This document shows positions 1-7,779 of a stretch of DNA of 42,913 nt, piece after piece; position 1 is the first letter of the stretch; every line of letters begins with the position of its first letter. The stretch lies in NCBI GenBank assembly GCA_946415315.1, contig CAMKRZ010000026.1:1-42913 (forward strand). The letters are read 5' to 3'. The notes under the pieces were generated by a model, which worked only from the letters and a program-made list of their open reading frames with translations, was not told the DNA's origin and did no database searches. Both the position numbers and the translations under genes were made by a program. Source of the DNA: an uncultured Lachnoclostridium sp. Lineage in GTDB: Bacteria; Bacillota; Clostridia; Lachnospirales; Lachnospiraceae.

Positions 1-837
1 GAGAACCGCGGATACCCGGAGCGCGGCGAGGAGAACCGGGGGACAGAGGAAACTTCGGAGAAGCCGTCCGAGGTGGATCGGGCGATAACGGCCGAACTGG
101 AGAAACCTGATACCAATCCGGTGCCGGAGGGGATGATCCGCTGCAGAAATTGCTGGAGAGACAACCCGATTATCCTGACATATTGCCAGTATTGTGACCA
201 GAAACTGGATCGTCCTAAGAGAAAACCGGGGTCGGAGGAAAATGAGCCCGATAACGATGACGAGGTCGTGATCTGCGGTGTGTGCGGCAGAAAGAACAAA
301 GCTGACGAGATACGATGCTTTCACTGCGGGTCGAAGCTTCCCAACCGCTACCACGATGATCTGTCCATTTTCGGAAACTATCCTGAGGAGCACGATGAAT
401 TTGACGGGCTCTTCTCCGGGACGGTCGAAGCATTTTACAAAGCCCGCGCGCTGGATCAGATGGAAGAGCGCAGGAAGCGGGATGAGGAGAGAGAAAAGAT
501 CGAGCGCTCGAAGAAAAGCGGTTCCGTGAACTATTCCGTCCCGGGCAAGAAACGTTGTCGCTCCTGCTGGTACGACAATCCGCAGTGGGCTGAGAGATGC
601 CAGAAATGCGGCGCTCCGCTGAGCAAAGCCCAGGCTGGCAGAAAGAAGCCGGTTCCCGTCGAATATGAGTGCACGTGCGGATACGAGAACGCTCCGGACG
701 CTACCGTCTGCGCCAAGTGCGGAGGAGTTGTGATGAAAACTTGCCCTTCGTGCGGACATGCCAATTCACCTAAACTGTCATTCTGCGCGAAGTGCGGCGT
801 GAGGATCGCACCGCGGAAAAACAAGTTGACAGAGTAA
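1..837 (+). CDS. Multi zinc-ribbon protein, 5' end outside the window
   Basis: The frame is open from base 1 to the stop at 835-837. A GTG at 73 could start it, but no convincing ribosome site precedes it and the upstream codons encode a plausible Glu/Arg-rich linker, so I read this as the C-terminal part of a longer gene. Five CxxC pairs of zinc-ribbon type are visible: CRNC/CQYC, CGVC/CFHC, CRSC/CQKC, CTC/CAKC and CPSC/CAKC. A charged, helix-prone stretch rich in Glu, Arg and Lys (about bases 440-520) separates the first two ribbons from the last three. Such DZANK-like ribbon arrays usually bind nucleic acid or protein partners. No catalytic domain is seen, and the specific role is unknown. 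The next gene on the same strand is an ABC-class ATPase, but a strong promoter lies between them, so they are separate units. Confidence 0.7.
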   Translation, partial: ENRGYPERGEENRGTEETSEKPSEVDRAITAELEKPDTNPVPEGMIRCRNCWRDNPIILTYCQYCDQKLDRPKRKPGSEENEPDNDDEVVICGVCGRKNKADEIRCFHCGSKLPNRYHDDLSIFGNYPEEHDEFDGLFSGTVEAFYKARALDQMEERRKRDEEREKIERSKKSGSVNYSVPGKKRCRSCWYDNPQWAERCQKCGAPLSKAQAGRKKPVPVEYECTCGYENAPDATVCAKCGGVVMKTCPSCGHANSPKLSFCAKCGVRIAPRKNKLTE

Positions 838-938
838 AATGAGCATGACCGGGTCTGCCGATTCCGGGAGGAACAGCAGGCCCGGGTTTCTTTCCGGGAC
901 CGCATTCGCAGAAAGTCGCAGAAAAGGCCTTTTTGTAG

Positions 939-967
939 TTGACAGCGGGTGACAACCGTGATATAGT
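939..967 (+). promoter_or_regulatory. Sigma-A promoter of the ABC ATPase leader
   Basis: TTGACA at 939-944 and TATAGT at 962-967 are separated by exactly 17 bases. Transcription would begin near 974 and first read the leader ORF, not the ATPase. Confidence 0.8.
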
Positions 968-994
968 CCCAATCAGCGAAACAAACACTCCCCC

Positions 995-1033
995 AAAGGA
1001 GGTAATACGAAAAGTTCCGCTAAAGGAGGTAAT
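995..1033 (+). promoter_or_regulatory. Duplicated Shine-Dalgarno boxes
   Basis: The 12-mer AAAGGAGGTAAT occurs twice, at 995-1006 and 1022-1033, with a 27-base period. The second copy sits correctly before the ATG at 1039. The first has no standard start codon at a proper distance. The sequence TATTACCTC at 1079-1087, inside the leader ORF, is the exact complement of nine bases of the first copy (999-1007) and of eight bases of the second (1026-1033). One antisense segment can therefore mask either box. Confidence 0.6.
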
Positions 1034-1038
1034 TTGAG

Positions 1039-1104
1039 ATGTACGGCATGAATACTGCGAACAAGCTGAACAAAACCTTATTACCTCGGGAATCGGAGTC
1101 ATAA
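1039..1104 (+). CDS. Small leader ORF, 21 residues
   Basis: ATG at 1039 follows a full AAAGGAGGT ribosome site, and the stop TAA is at 1102-1104. The predicted peptide begins MYGMNTANKLNKTLL and ends in a charged tail; it has no signal peptide or known motif. It lies between a consensus promoter (939-967) and an intrinsic terminator (1144-1170), upstream of the ATPase at 1217. That is the usual arrangement of a regulatory leader peptide. Its codons 14-17 carry the anti-Shine-Dalgarno described above, so its translation may alter folding of its own ribosome site. It could instead be an independent small protein, or the coding capacity could be incidental; only the ribosome site and position support it. 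Confidence 0.5.
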   Translation: MYGMNTANKLNKTLLPRESES

Positions 1105-1143
1105 CGGAATTCGTCTGTCCATTTTGATACGTTTCACTTAGTC

Positions 1144-1170
1144 CCCGTGGCAGGTTTGTCGCGGGTTTTT
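1144..1170 (+). terminator. Intrinsic terminator in the leader
   Basis: The arms CCCGTGGCA (1144-1152) and TGTCGCGGG (1157-1165) form nine pairs including two G-U, with loop GGTT, followed by five T. It lies 46 bases before the ATPase start, so readthrough or antitermination would set ATPase expression. Confidence 0.7.
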
Positions 1171-1216
1171 CTATGCCTAAAAGTAAGTTCAATTCAACTG
1201 CAGAAAGGCTAAGAGG

Positions 1217-3163
1217 GTGACGGAAGTGATTCGACTAAAACGTTATTTACTGCAAATGGACAATTCAACAACAAACTATCGGGAAATGTACGAGGCGGAG
1301 GTGATGATCCCCGCGAGGAGCGTCGGGAATCCCTCGCCGCTTCCGCAGTTCGTGTCGGAACCCATGTTCTGGCACGAGGAGAACTCATTTACCGTGGAAC
1401 TCACAAACAAAATGTCGTGGGACAGACCGACATTTCTGTGTCAGATCCCTGCGGAAAATCTGGGGATCGACGCGTACGACACGATTGTGGCAGACCACTG
1501 TTACCGGGAGTTTATTCCGTATCTGGAGGCGCTGAACGCGGAACTGTACAACCGCCACAAGCCGCCGGAGCAGACAGGGTACTACTACATGGCGCATCCG
1601 GGCGGGGAGGTCCTTGTGCGGAACACGGCTTATTTTGCGATGAGGCCGCGGAAGGATTACGTGAACGGCAGCGGGAGGATCATCTACCACAAACCGCCTG
1701 AGGAGGTCGGCGAGCCGCAGATGTGCCTGTGCATGCGATTCCAGGTGCAGTTGCCGAGGAAACGGCTCAAGAAAGCGGTCACGATGCTCACGGAGGACAT
1801 GCCGCAGGCGGTGACGGAGTTCGTGCGTCAGTTCGATCGCAGACAGGTTCGTGATGTGATCGGGCTCGCCGGGAAGCAGCGGGAACTGCGCGAGTGGCTG
1901 GCGGAAAGCGAGTACTGTGCTTTTCTCGCAAACGGAAGCATTCTTCCGAGGGACGCGAAGACAGGCCTTCCGATGGAGGGGGCGATCCCGTTCGTGGCGC
2001 CTGCGAAGGAGGAGATCGAGGTCTGCGGGATCCGGGGGCTCGGCATCCGAAAAGGTGTCACGGTAATCACGGGCGGCGGTTATTCCGGCAAATCCACGAT
2101 CCTCGACACGATCGCGGCCTGCATCTACGACCACGTGCTCGGGGACGGGCGCGAGCTGTGCGTGACGGATCCGACGGCCATGTCGATCGGCGCGGAGGAC
2201 GGGCGATGCATCAAAAACATCGATATCTCTCCGTTTATCTCGTGGCTGCCGGGCGGCAGTACAGAGGATTTTTCGACGGACCACGCGTCCGGCTCCACGT
2301 CACAGGCGGCCAACATTCTGGAGGCTGTCGACTGCGGTTCAAAACTGCTGCTGATCGATGAGGACAGGAGCGCTACGAATTTCATGATCCGGGACCGGCT
2401 GATGAAGGAGCTGATCCGCAGGGAGCCGATCACGCCGTTCACGGAGCGCGTGAATGAACTGTACAAAACCTGCGGAGTTTCGACGATCCTGGTCATCGGC
2501 GGAAGCGGCGAATACCTTTCGGTCGCGGACACAGTCTACATGATGGAGGAGTATGTGATCTCCAACGTGACTGAGGCTGCGAAAGCGCTGGGTGCGGCAG
2601 ATGCGACGACGGCTGTGAAAGCGCAGGGTGTGGCAGAAGCGACGGTGTCTGTGAAGGCGCAGGGTGTGGCAGAAGCGACGGTGTCTGTGAAGACACCGGG
2701 CGAGTCGGACAATCGGAAGACGTCGGGAGTTTCGGAAAAACCTGTGGCAGCTTCGTTGAAGCCTGCAGCCTGGACGCAGAACCGTCAGCTGCTGGCAGAG
2801 GGCTTCTCACCATATCCGGAGCAGGCGTCGCAGGAGAAACTCGCGGTGCCGGACATCGGATTTATCATGATCGGGGATGAGAAAATTGACACAAGAGCCA
2901 TTCAGAACATCCTTTGTCAGGAGCAACGGACAGCTCTCGGATTCATGATCCGGCTTCTGGAAATTCGGCAGAATACCTCGGAAATACACTTGTCTACAGC
3001 TGTAGAAAAGATGGGGGCAGAGATCGGAAAAGAGGGACTGGACTCGGTTTACTCGGGCTTCTTCCCGGAGTGCGACCGGTTCCTGGCGCTTCCCCGCGTG
3101 TACGATCTGTATGCCGTGATCAACCGCATGAGAAGGCTTACCTACAGGAAGACAGAGACATGA
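1217..3163 (+). CDS. ABC-class predicted ATPase (PF09818/MRB1590-like)
   Basis: A 648-residue soluble protein that matches the family annotated as predicted ATPase of the ABC class, whose studied relative is the trypanosome RNA-editing protein MRB1590. The N-terminal 240 residues are the family-specific part. The P-loop is GGGYSGKST (about residue 287), the signature-like helix is SGSTSQAANILEA and the Walker B segment is KLLLIDEDRSATNFM. There is one nucleotide-binding domain and no transmembrane segment, so this is not a transporter. Residues 455-500 hold an Ala/Val/Lys-rich near-repeat (AKAQGVAEATVSV twice) that looks like a recent internal duplication in a linker. The GTG at 1217 is preceded by a weak AGAGG; a GTG at 1226 is an alternative start. 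The gene lies behind a leader ORF and terminator, suggesting conditional expression. The cellular role of bacterial members is not established. Confidence 0.85.
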   Translation: MTEVIRLKRYLLQMDNSTTNYREMYEAEVMIPARSVGNPSPLPQFVSEPMFWHEENSFTVELTNKMSWDRPTFLCQIPAENLGIDAYDTIVADHCYREFIPYLEALNAELYNRHKPPEQTGYYYMAHPGGEVLVRNTAYFAMRPRKDYVNGSGRIIYHKPPEEVGEPQMCLCMRFQVQLPRKRLKKAVTMLTEDMPQAVTEFVRQFDRRQVRDVIGLAGKQRELREWLAESEYCAFLANGSILPRDAKTGLPMEGAIPFVAPAKEEIEVCGIRGLGIRKGVTVITGGGYSGKSTILDTIAACIYDHVLGDGRELCVTDPTAMSIGAEDGRCIKNIDISPFISWLPGGSTEDFSTDHASGSTSQAANILEAVDCGSKLLLIDEDRSATNFMIRDRLMKELIRREPITPFTERVNELYKTCGVSTILVIGGSGEYLSVADTVYMMEEYVISNVTEAAKALGAADATTAVKAQGVAEATVSVKAQGVAEATVSVKTPGESDNRKTSGVSEKPVAASLKPAAWTQNRQLLAEGFSPYPEQASQEKLAVPDIGFIMIGDEKIDTRAIQNILCQEQRTALGFMIRLLEIRQNTSEIHLSTAVEKMGAEIGKEGLDSVYSGFFPECDRFLALPRVYDLYAVINRMRRLTYRKTET

Positions 3164-3170
3164 TTTCAGA

Positions 3171-3197
3171 GGGGACACCGGCCCGGTCGGTGTCCCC
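3171..3197 (+). terminator. Hairpin after the ABC ATPase gene
   Basis: GGGGACACCG (3171-3180) pairs perfectly with CGGTGTCCCC (3188-3197) over a seven-base loop, eight bases after the stop codon. No clear T run follows, so it may end transcription poorly or mainly protect the 3' end. Confidence 0.5.
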
Positions 3198-3204
3198 GTA
3201 TTCA

Positions 3205-3233
3205 TTGACAGAGAATGTCGGTTTTGCTACAAT
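3205..3233 (+). promoter_or_regulatory. Sigma-A promoter of the lipoprotein pair
   Basis: TTGACA at 3205-3210 and TACAAT at 3228-3233, spaced 17 bases. It gives a 5' leader of about 120 bases before the ATG at 3361. Confidence 0.75.
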
Positions 3234-3360
3234 GAATCGACGAAACGGAGCAGCGATTTGTGACAGGAGAACGTTTTTCTGCCGCGTAAGAGATGGGCTC
3301 ATGTGGGATAATTCAGAGAAAAGAATGATGGAATTGCCGGGACACAGGAGGATTGTGATC

Positions 3361-4731
3361 ATGAGAAAGAAACTGCTTATAACGGCATTGTTCCTTTGTG
3401 TTATGTTATCAGCCTGGGCGTGCGGGAAGGACGGAGGTGACAACAGTCCCTCACCGACCGGCGCAAACGAGGCGGTGACGCCGACAGCGGAGGCAACGCC
3501 GACGCCCGAAGTCACCGCGAACCCTGAAACGACACCGACACCTGAGACGACACCAACCTCGGAAGCAACAGCGACACCGGAGGCAACCTCGGCACCGGAG
3601 GCGACCCCAACGCCTGAGACTACTCTGACACCGGAAGCGACCCCGACGTCTACGGCAACACCGACGCCGAAGGCTACTCCAACGCCGGAAGCGACCCCGA
3701 CGCCAAAGGCTACTCCGACTGCGAAAGCCACACCGACGCCAAAGGCGACTCCGACGACGAAAGCAACCCCTACACCGACGGGAACGGAGCGTCGCAAAGA
3801 TTCCGATCCTCCGACAATTACGCTTGAGGGAGATGAGGTTGTTACGCTGGAAGGCGGCGTCTGGTACAAGGAGCCGGGATTTACCGCGACAGACAAGAAG
3901 GACGGCGATCTCACCAAATCGGTGAAGGTGGAAGGTGAGGTTAAGTATTGGCACGTCGGAACATACACGCTCAAATACAGCGTGAAGGACTCCGACGGCA
4001 ATGTGGCGACCGCAAAGCGCACGGTTGTTGTCAAGGCAAGAGAACTTCCGGAGCCGATCGATCCGGGCCCGATGACCATCTACCTGACCTTCGATGACGG
4101 TCCGAGCGGGTACACCCAGCAGCTTCTCGATGTGCTTGCCAAGTATGATGTGAAGGCGACATTTTTCGTGACACACAACCACAAGGAAGCTGACGACATG
4201 ATCATTGCGGAGCATGCGGCAGGACATACTGTTGCGATTCATACGAACACGCATGATTACAGCAAACTTTATAAGAGCGAAAAAGCGTATTTTGATGATA
4301 TGAACCGGATGGCTGACATCATTGAAGACCTGATTGGTGAACGACCGGCGATCATCCGGTTCCCCGGCGGAAGTTCGAACACTGTCAGCAAAAAATATTC
4401 AAAAGGTATTATGACGAAACTGACACAGGACATGAACGAGTTGGGAATCCTCTACTTTGACTGGAATGTCGACAGCCGTGACGCGAGCAGCGACTCGCCG
4501 AAGAACTCCACGAAATGGTGGGATCCGCTGGTCAACAATGTCATCAACGGAATTAAGAACCGTACCAAGAACGGCAAATTCTCGGTTGTGTTGCAGCACG
4601 ATGTAAAGAAATTCTCTGTCGCTGCCGTCGAAGACATCATCAAATGGGGCCTTGAGAACGGATACACGTTCAAGGCGTTGGATCTGACGACACCGACGAC
4701 AGGCGGTGTGCATCAAAAGGTGGCGAACTGA
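3361..4731 (+). CDS. Lipoprotein polysaccharide deacetylase with Ig-like domain
   Basis: 456 residues. The ATG at 3361 follows GGAGG and opens a signal peptide (MRKKLLITALFLCVML) ending at a lipobox-like Cys at residue 21, so the protein should be anchored on the outer face of the membrane. Residues 30-145 are a Thr/Pro/Glu/Ala linker, probably spanning the wall. Residues 147-232 form a DUF5011-type Ig-like domain. Residues 238-445 are a NodB-type deacetylase: TFDDGP (243-248), the metal-binding HTNTH (294-298), RFPGG, DWNVD and LQHD. All catalytic motifs are present, so it should remove acetyl or acyl groups from a wall glycan such as peptidoglycan or teichoic acid sugar; the substrate cannot be told from sequence. 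It has its own promoter and precedes, by 52 bases, a flavodoxin lipoprotein that shares its signal peptide and linker. Confidence 0.88.
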   Translation: MRKKLLITALFLCVMLSAWACGKDGGDNSPSPTGANEAVTPTAEATPTPEVTANPETTPTPETTPTSEATATPEATSAPEATPTPETTLTPEATPTSTATPTPKATPTPEATPTPKATPTAKATPTPKATPTTKATPTPTGTERRKDSDPPTITLEGDEVVTLEGGVWYKEPGFTATDKKDGDLTKSVKVEGEVKYWHVGTYTLKYSVKDSDGNVATAKRTVVVKARELPEPIDPGPMTIYLTFDDGPSGYTQQLLDVLAKYDVKATFFVTHNHKEADDMIIAEHAAGHTVAIHTNTHDYSKLYKSEKAYFDDMNRMADIIEDLIGERPAIIRFPGGSSNTVSKKYSKGIMTKLTQDMNELGILYFDWNVDSRDASSDSPKNSTKWWDPLVNNVINGIKNRTKNGKFSVVLQHDVKKFSVAAVEDIIKWGLENGYTFKALDLTTPTTGGVHQKVAN

Positions 4732-4783
4732 TCAGACAGCATCCGGAGGCCGATTTAAATCATAACAGGGGAGGTTTGAAATT

Positions 4784-5818
4784 ATGAGAAAGAAACTGCT
4801 TATAACAGCATTGTTCCTTTGCGTTATGCTTGTAATTGCGGCGTGCGGAAAGGACGGAGAGAACAACAGTCCCACACCGACCGGCGCAAACGAAGCGGTG
4901 ACGCCGACAGCGGAGGCAACGTCGACACCTGAGGCAACTCCGACGTCGGAAGCAACGCCGACACCGGAAGCGACCCCGACGACGGAAGCAACACCGACGC
5001 CCGAGGCAACTCCGACAACGGAACCGACGCCGACGCAGGTTGTCAACGTTCCGGAGCATGTGCTCGTGGTTGTATTTTCGGTGACAGGCAACACGAAGAA
5101 AGTTGCTGAGATGGTCGCGAAGGTTGAAAATGCGGACCTGTACGAGATCATTCCCGCGGAACCGTACACGAGCGAGGACATCAACTACAACAATTACAGT
5201 TGCCGCGCGTTGAAGGAGCAGAACAATGCCGCAGCAAGACCGGAGATCGGCAGCGAGGCAATCGATCTCTCCGGGTACACGAAGATTTACGTCGGTTACC
5301 CGATCTGGGCAGCCGGCGAGCCGCGGATCATGGACACATTTGTCGAGAAATATGATTTCAGGACGGCGACGGTGATCCCGTTCTGTACCTCCGGAAGCAG
5401 CGGCATCGGCACGACAGGGACTAAGCTGGCGACACTCGCCGGCAGCGGTAACTGGCAGGCAGGCAAGCGCTTTCCGGGAAGCGCGACGGAGAAGGATGTG
5501 CAGAGCTGGATCGGCGGCATGGAACCTGTGCAGCGTGAGTACTCCGGGGAAACGTACAGTATCAGCTACGACCTGAGCGAACTGGGAAGTTTGGCGGAGG
5601 AGCTCACCGCTCTTCCCGAGAGCGCACGCTCCGGCGAGATCGCTGAGATCCGGTCAAATGCGGTGCTCGATGCAGACATGCACATTTATCTCGACGGTCA
5701 GGAACTGAAAAAGACGCATTACGACAGTGATTACTGGGGCTGGGCGTTCGTCATGCCCGAGAGAAATGTCGTGATCACCGCGAAGCCTTACACCAAGGAA
5801 GAAATCTGGGGAGAATGA
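4784..5818 (+). CDS. Flavodoxin-domain lipoprotein
   Basis: 344 residues. The ATG at 4784 follows a GGGAGG site. The signal peptide is nearly identical to that of the upstream deacetylase and has a classical lipobox (IAAC). A Thr-Pro-Glu linker covers residues 30-85. Residues 88-255 are a Flavodoxin_4-type FMN-binding fold with the phosphate loop SVTGNTKKV near residues 99-107 and the second loop YPIWAAGEPRIMDTF. The last 75 residues are a small beta-rich domain. A membrane-anchored extracellular flavodoxin implies electron transfer or quinone reduction outside the cell, with FMN supplied outside or during export. It is probably cotranscribed with the deacetylase and ends at the strong terminator at 5892-5938. 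The shared N-terminus indicates recent duplication followed by cargo exchange. Confidence 0.85.
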   Translation: MRKKLLITALFLCVMLVIAACGKDGENNSPTPTGANEAVTPTAEATSTPEATPTSEATPTPEATPTTEATPTPEATPTTEPTPTQVVNVPEHVLVVVFSVTGNTKKVAEMVAKVENADLYEIIPAEPYTSEDINYNNYSCRALKEQNNAAARPEIGSEAIDLSGYTKIYVGYPIWAAGEPRIMDTFVEKYDFRTATVIPFCTSGSSGIGTTGTKLATLAGSGNWQAGKRFPGSATEKDVQSWIGGMEPVQREYSGETYSISYDLSELGSLAEELTALPESARSGEIAEIRSNAVLDADMHIYLDGQELKKTHYDSDYWGWAFVMPERNVVITAKPYTKEEIWGE

Positions 5819-5866
5819 CTAAACGAAGGGGTCATTGAGCGAAAGCACAACAGACATGGCAGTATA

Positions 5867-5938
5867 AACGGAACTGTTCCGTTACAATGATGGGTCTGTC
5901 GCAATACCGATTTACAAGTATTGCGACAGACCCTTTTT
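5867..5938 (+). terminator. Strong intrinsic terminator
   Basis: A 16-pair perfect stem (GGGTCTGTCGCAATAC at 5892-5907 with its complement at 5918-5933) over a 10-base loop, then TTTTT. A smaller hairpin (AACGGAA/TTCCGTT, 5867-5883) precedes it. It separates the plus-strand flavodoxin gene from the converging minus-strand anti-sigma gene. Confidence 0.9.
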
Positions 5939-5976
5939 GTGTCCGGCAGCTTTTGCTTCGAGAAGGCGGCTTCCGA

Positions 5977-7092
5977 TTATCGGATCGGAATTGTGACACC
6001 GTCTACGGTGACAGCAATAATCTCGCCGGCCGGAATCATGGACGTCATATCCTCCGGGGTGTCAAATGAGTGGTTCGGGATGAGAAGGTAGCGTGAGAAA
6101 GAGTATGAACGACCGGAATCGGGCGATTCTGTCCATCTGCCGCCGTCCAGACCGTAGAGTATCGTTGCTTTGGCGGGATAAACGGTACCGTCGGCAAGCG
6201 TAACGGAATCAATACGGAAACTGTCTTCGTCGGAGGAAGTTTTTTCGGCATAAACTGTCAGACATGTCGGTGAGAGGCGAACCTCAGTTACTGTCATCCG
6301 GCCTGCTGGTTTATTAATCGTGAAGATTTCTTCGTGGGAATCATACTTGCAATTCCAACGGAATTCAAACTTGCTGCCGGCATCGCTGTCGCCGACATGC
6401 ATGTCGAACATCAATGTGAAGTAGCCTTCGTTTATCGGAAGATCCCTGCAAGTAAAATACAACAGATACCACAGATAACCGTCCCGTGCGAACGGCATAC
6501 AAATCATAGTGTACCCGCCAAAGAAAATCGCATTGCTGTCAGGGTTCGTAAACTTCAAGCGCGGCAGTGATATATTGCCGGGAAACAGCGTCTTGTCGGA
6601 TGTAACAAATCCGTCCGGAACAGATTCCTTAAATTTCAGGTTGGTCTTAAGCTCTGCCCATTGGTTGTTCGAATCTCCGAAGGCGTCTACAATCGTTACT
6701 TCAACACCGTTGATTTCTTTGGTGAGCCCGATTTCATACCAGTTTTCTACCAGTTCCTTTGCCGGTTCCTTTAGGCCGAGTAGTTCCGCAATACGGGTAT
6801 TGAATTCGGTCTTTGCTGCGGCGACGACAGTTCCGAGGAGAAAAACGGCAACGCAGGCGGCAATCAGTGTAATCCGGAGATATCTGCGGCGTCCACTGTG
6901 GGACGGAGCGGACTTTACGGACTGCATTTTCTGCAGCTTTTCAAGAGCCAGATTCGCTACCTTGGTCTCGGAAAATGTGCCTGCATCGGGAGCAGCAGCC
7001 TCCATTTGTTCCGCTTCTGCGGAGGTCGGCATATTCGTAAAATAAGAATCGGTGCTGATGAGAGTGAAATTGTCATTTTTCGAATTCTTCAT
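5977..7092 (-). CDS. Anti-sigma factor, DUF4179-like, single-pass membrane
   Basis: 371 residues. The start is the ATG at 7092-7090, seven bases after AAAGGAG; it overlaps the end of the sigma gene by 20 bases, which implies translational coupling. Residues 1-70 are cytoplasmic and include an ANLALEKLQKM segment likely to hold the sigma factor. A transmembrane helix lies near residues 75-95 (ITLIAACVAVFLLGTVVAA). About 270 residues outside are beta-rich with no enzyme motif. This layout, next to an ECF sigma gene, is typical of DUF4179 anti-sigma factors in Firmicutes. There is no zinc-binding HxxxCxxC motif, so it is not a ZAS-type anti-sigma. The extracellular domain is the presumed sensor; its signal is unknown. 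Confidence 0.82.
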   Translation of the reverse strand: MKNSKNDNFTLISTDSYFTNMPTSAEAEQMEAAAPDAGTFSETKVANLALEKLQKMQSVKSAPSHSGRRRYLRITLIAACVAVFLLGTVVAAAKTEFNTRIAELLGLKEPAKELVENWYEIGLTKEINGVEVTIVDAFGDSNNQWAELKTNLKFKESVPDGFVTSDKTLFPGNISLPRLKFTNPDSNAIFFGGYTMICMPFARDGYLWYLLYFTCRDLPINEGYFTLMFDMHVGDSDAGSKFEFRWNCKYDSHEEIFTINKPAGRMTVTEVRLSPTCLTVYAEKTSSDEDSFRIDSVTLADGTVYPAKATILYGLDGGRWTESPDSGRSYSFSRYLLIPNHSFDTPEDMTSMIPAGEIIAVTVDGVTIPIR

Positions 7093-7654
7093 ATGAGGTG
7101 ACTCCTTTCTCCGCGAGAATCGAGCGTAGCTTCGATTTGCCGCGGTGAAGAATATTTTCTGTTTTCTTTTCGGAAAGTTGCAGATGCAACGCGATGTCCC
7201 GGACGCTTTTGCCTTCGTAATATCGTTCATAGAAGACGCTTCGCGCCGGATCTTCCAGTTCACTGATTGCGCTAAGAATGGTCTCGTGCAGCCAGTGTTC
7301 GGCGACGTTGTCCTCCGTGCGTTCTGAGGACTCAGGTTCCAGTCCGCTTTCGGCCGCCAGCTCCAGTGAAAGCGTTTCCGGTGATGCGCTTCGAAGCCTG
7401 TCTTTGCAGACATTTCTTGCAATGGCGAAGAGATAACTCTTGAGGGAATAGGTCTCGCTCAATTGAACATTCTCACGGTGTTGCCACAGCTTCACGAAGA
7501 CATCGGATTCTGCTTCCTCTATTTCCTCACACTGGCGCCCGGCGAGGAGAGAAGCGCAGATTTTATGTACCGAGGGGCCGAAAACATGAAGTATTTGCCG
7601 CATGCCCTGTTCCGCATCGGTTTTCAAAAGCATAAGCAAACGCTGCTCGTTCAT
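7073..7654 (-). CDS. ECF RNA polymerase sigma factor
   Basis: 193 residues. The ATG at 7654-7652 follows GGAAAGGAGGG. Region 2 spans about residues 25-95 (EEAESDVFVKLWQH, LKSYLFAIARNVCKDRLR) and the region 4 helix-turn-helix spans 120-175 (LEDPARSVFYERYYEGKSVRDIALHLQLSEKKTENI). A Glu/Ser-rich linker joins them; there is no region 3, as expected for ECF sigma factors. It is the first gene of a two-gene minus-strand unit with the overlapping anti-sigma gene, and probably directs a small envelope-stress regulon including itself. The promoter region is shared divergently with the HTH/nucleotidyltransferase operon. A TATAGT lies at the right distance upstream but without a good -35 box. Confidence 0.88.
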   Translation of the reverse strand: MNEQRLLMLLKTDAEQGMRQILHVFGPSVHKICASLLAGRQCEEIEEAESDVFVKLWQHRENVQLSETYSLKSYLFAIARNVCKDRLRSASPETLSLELAAESGLEPESSERTEDNVAEHWLHETILSAISELEDPARSVFYERYYEGKSVRDIALHLQLSEKKTENILHRGKSKLRSILAEKGVTSYEEFEK

Positions 7655-7750
7655 CGGAGCCCTCCTTTCCGCGAAGCTTTATCGCTTCACCACACTATAC
7701 GTAAAACGTAATCAAAACCACTCATTCATGTCGAAAAATGACAATGACAG

Positions 7751-7779
7751 TTGACATTGCAACGGTATAACGTTATAAT
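7751..7779 (+). promoter_or_regulatory. Perfect consensus promoter of the HTH/NTase operon
   Basis: TTGACA (7751-7756), a 17-base spacer, and TATAAT (7774-7779). Both boxes match the sigma-A consensus in all positions. The spacer contains the palindrome TATAACGTTATA (7766-7777), so a bound repressor would cover the -10 box. Confidence 0.88.

Noticed and set aside
1385-2284. Minus-strand open frame of 299 codons inside the ABC ATPase gene
   Set aside because: Arg/His-rich shadow translation on the opposite strand of a clear conserved gene.
3138-4079. Long minus-strand open frames opposite the Thr-Pro linker (also at 4732-5184, 19525-19857, 34203-35312)
   Set aside because: These encode Val-Gly-rich repeats that are the antisense reading of the TPTPE codons; no ribosome site or promoter supports them.
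7687-7715. Classical sigma-A promoter for the minus-strand sigma gene
   Set aside because: TATAGT is present on the minus strand but no -35 hexamer stands at 16-18 bases; an ECF-type promoter could not be identified either.
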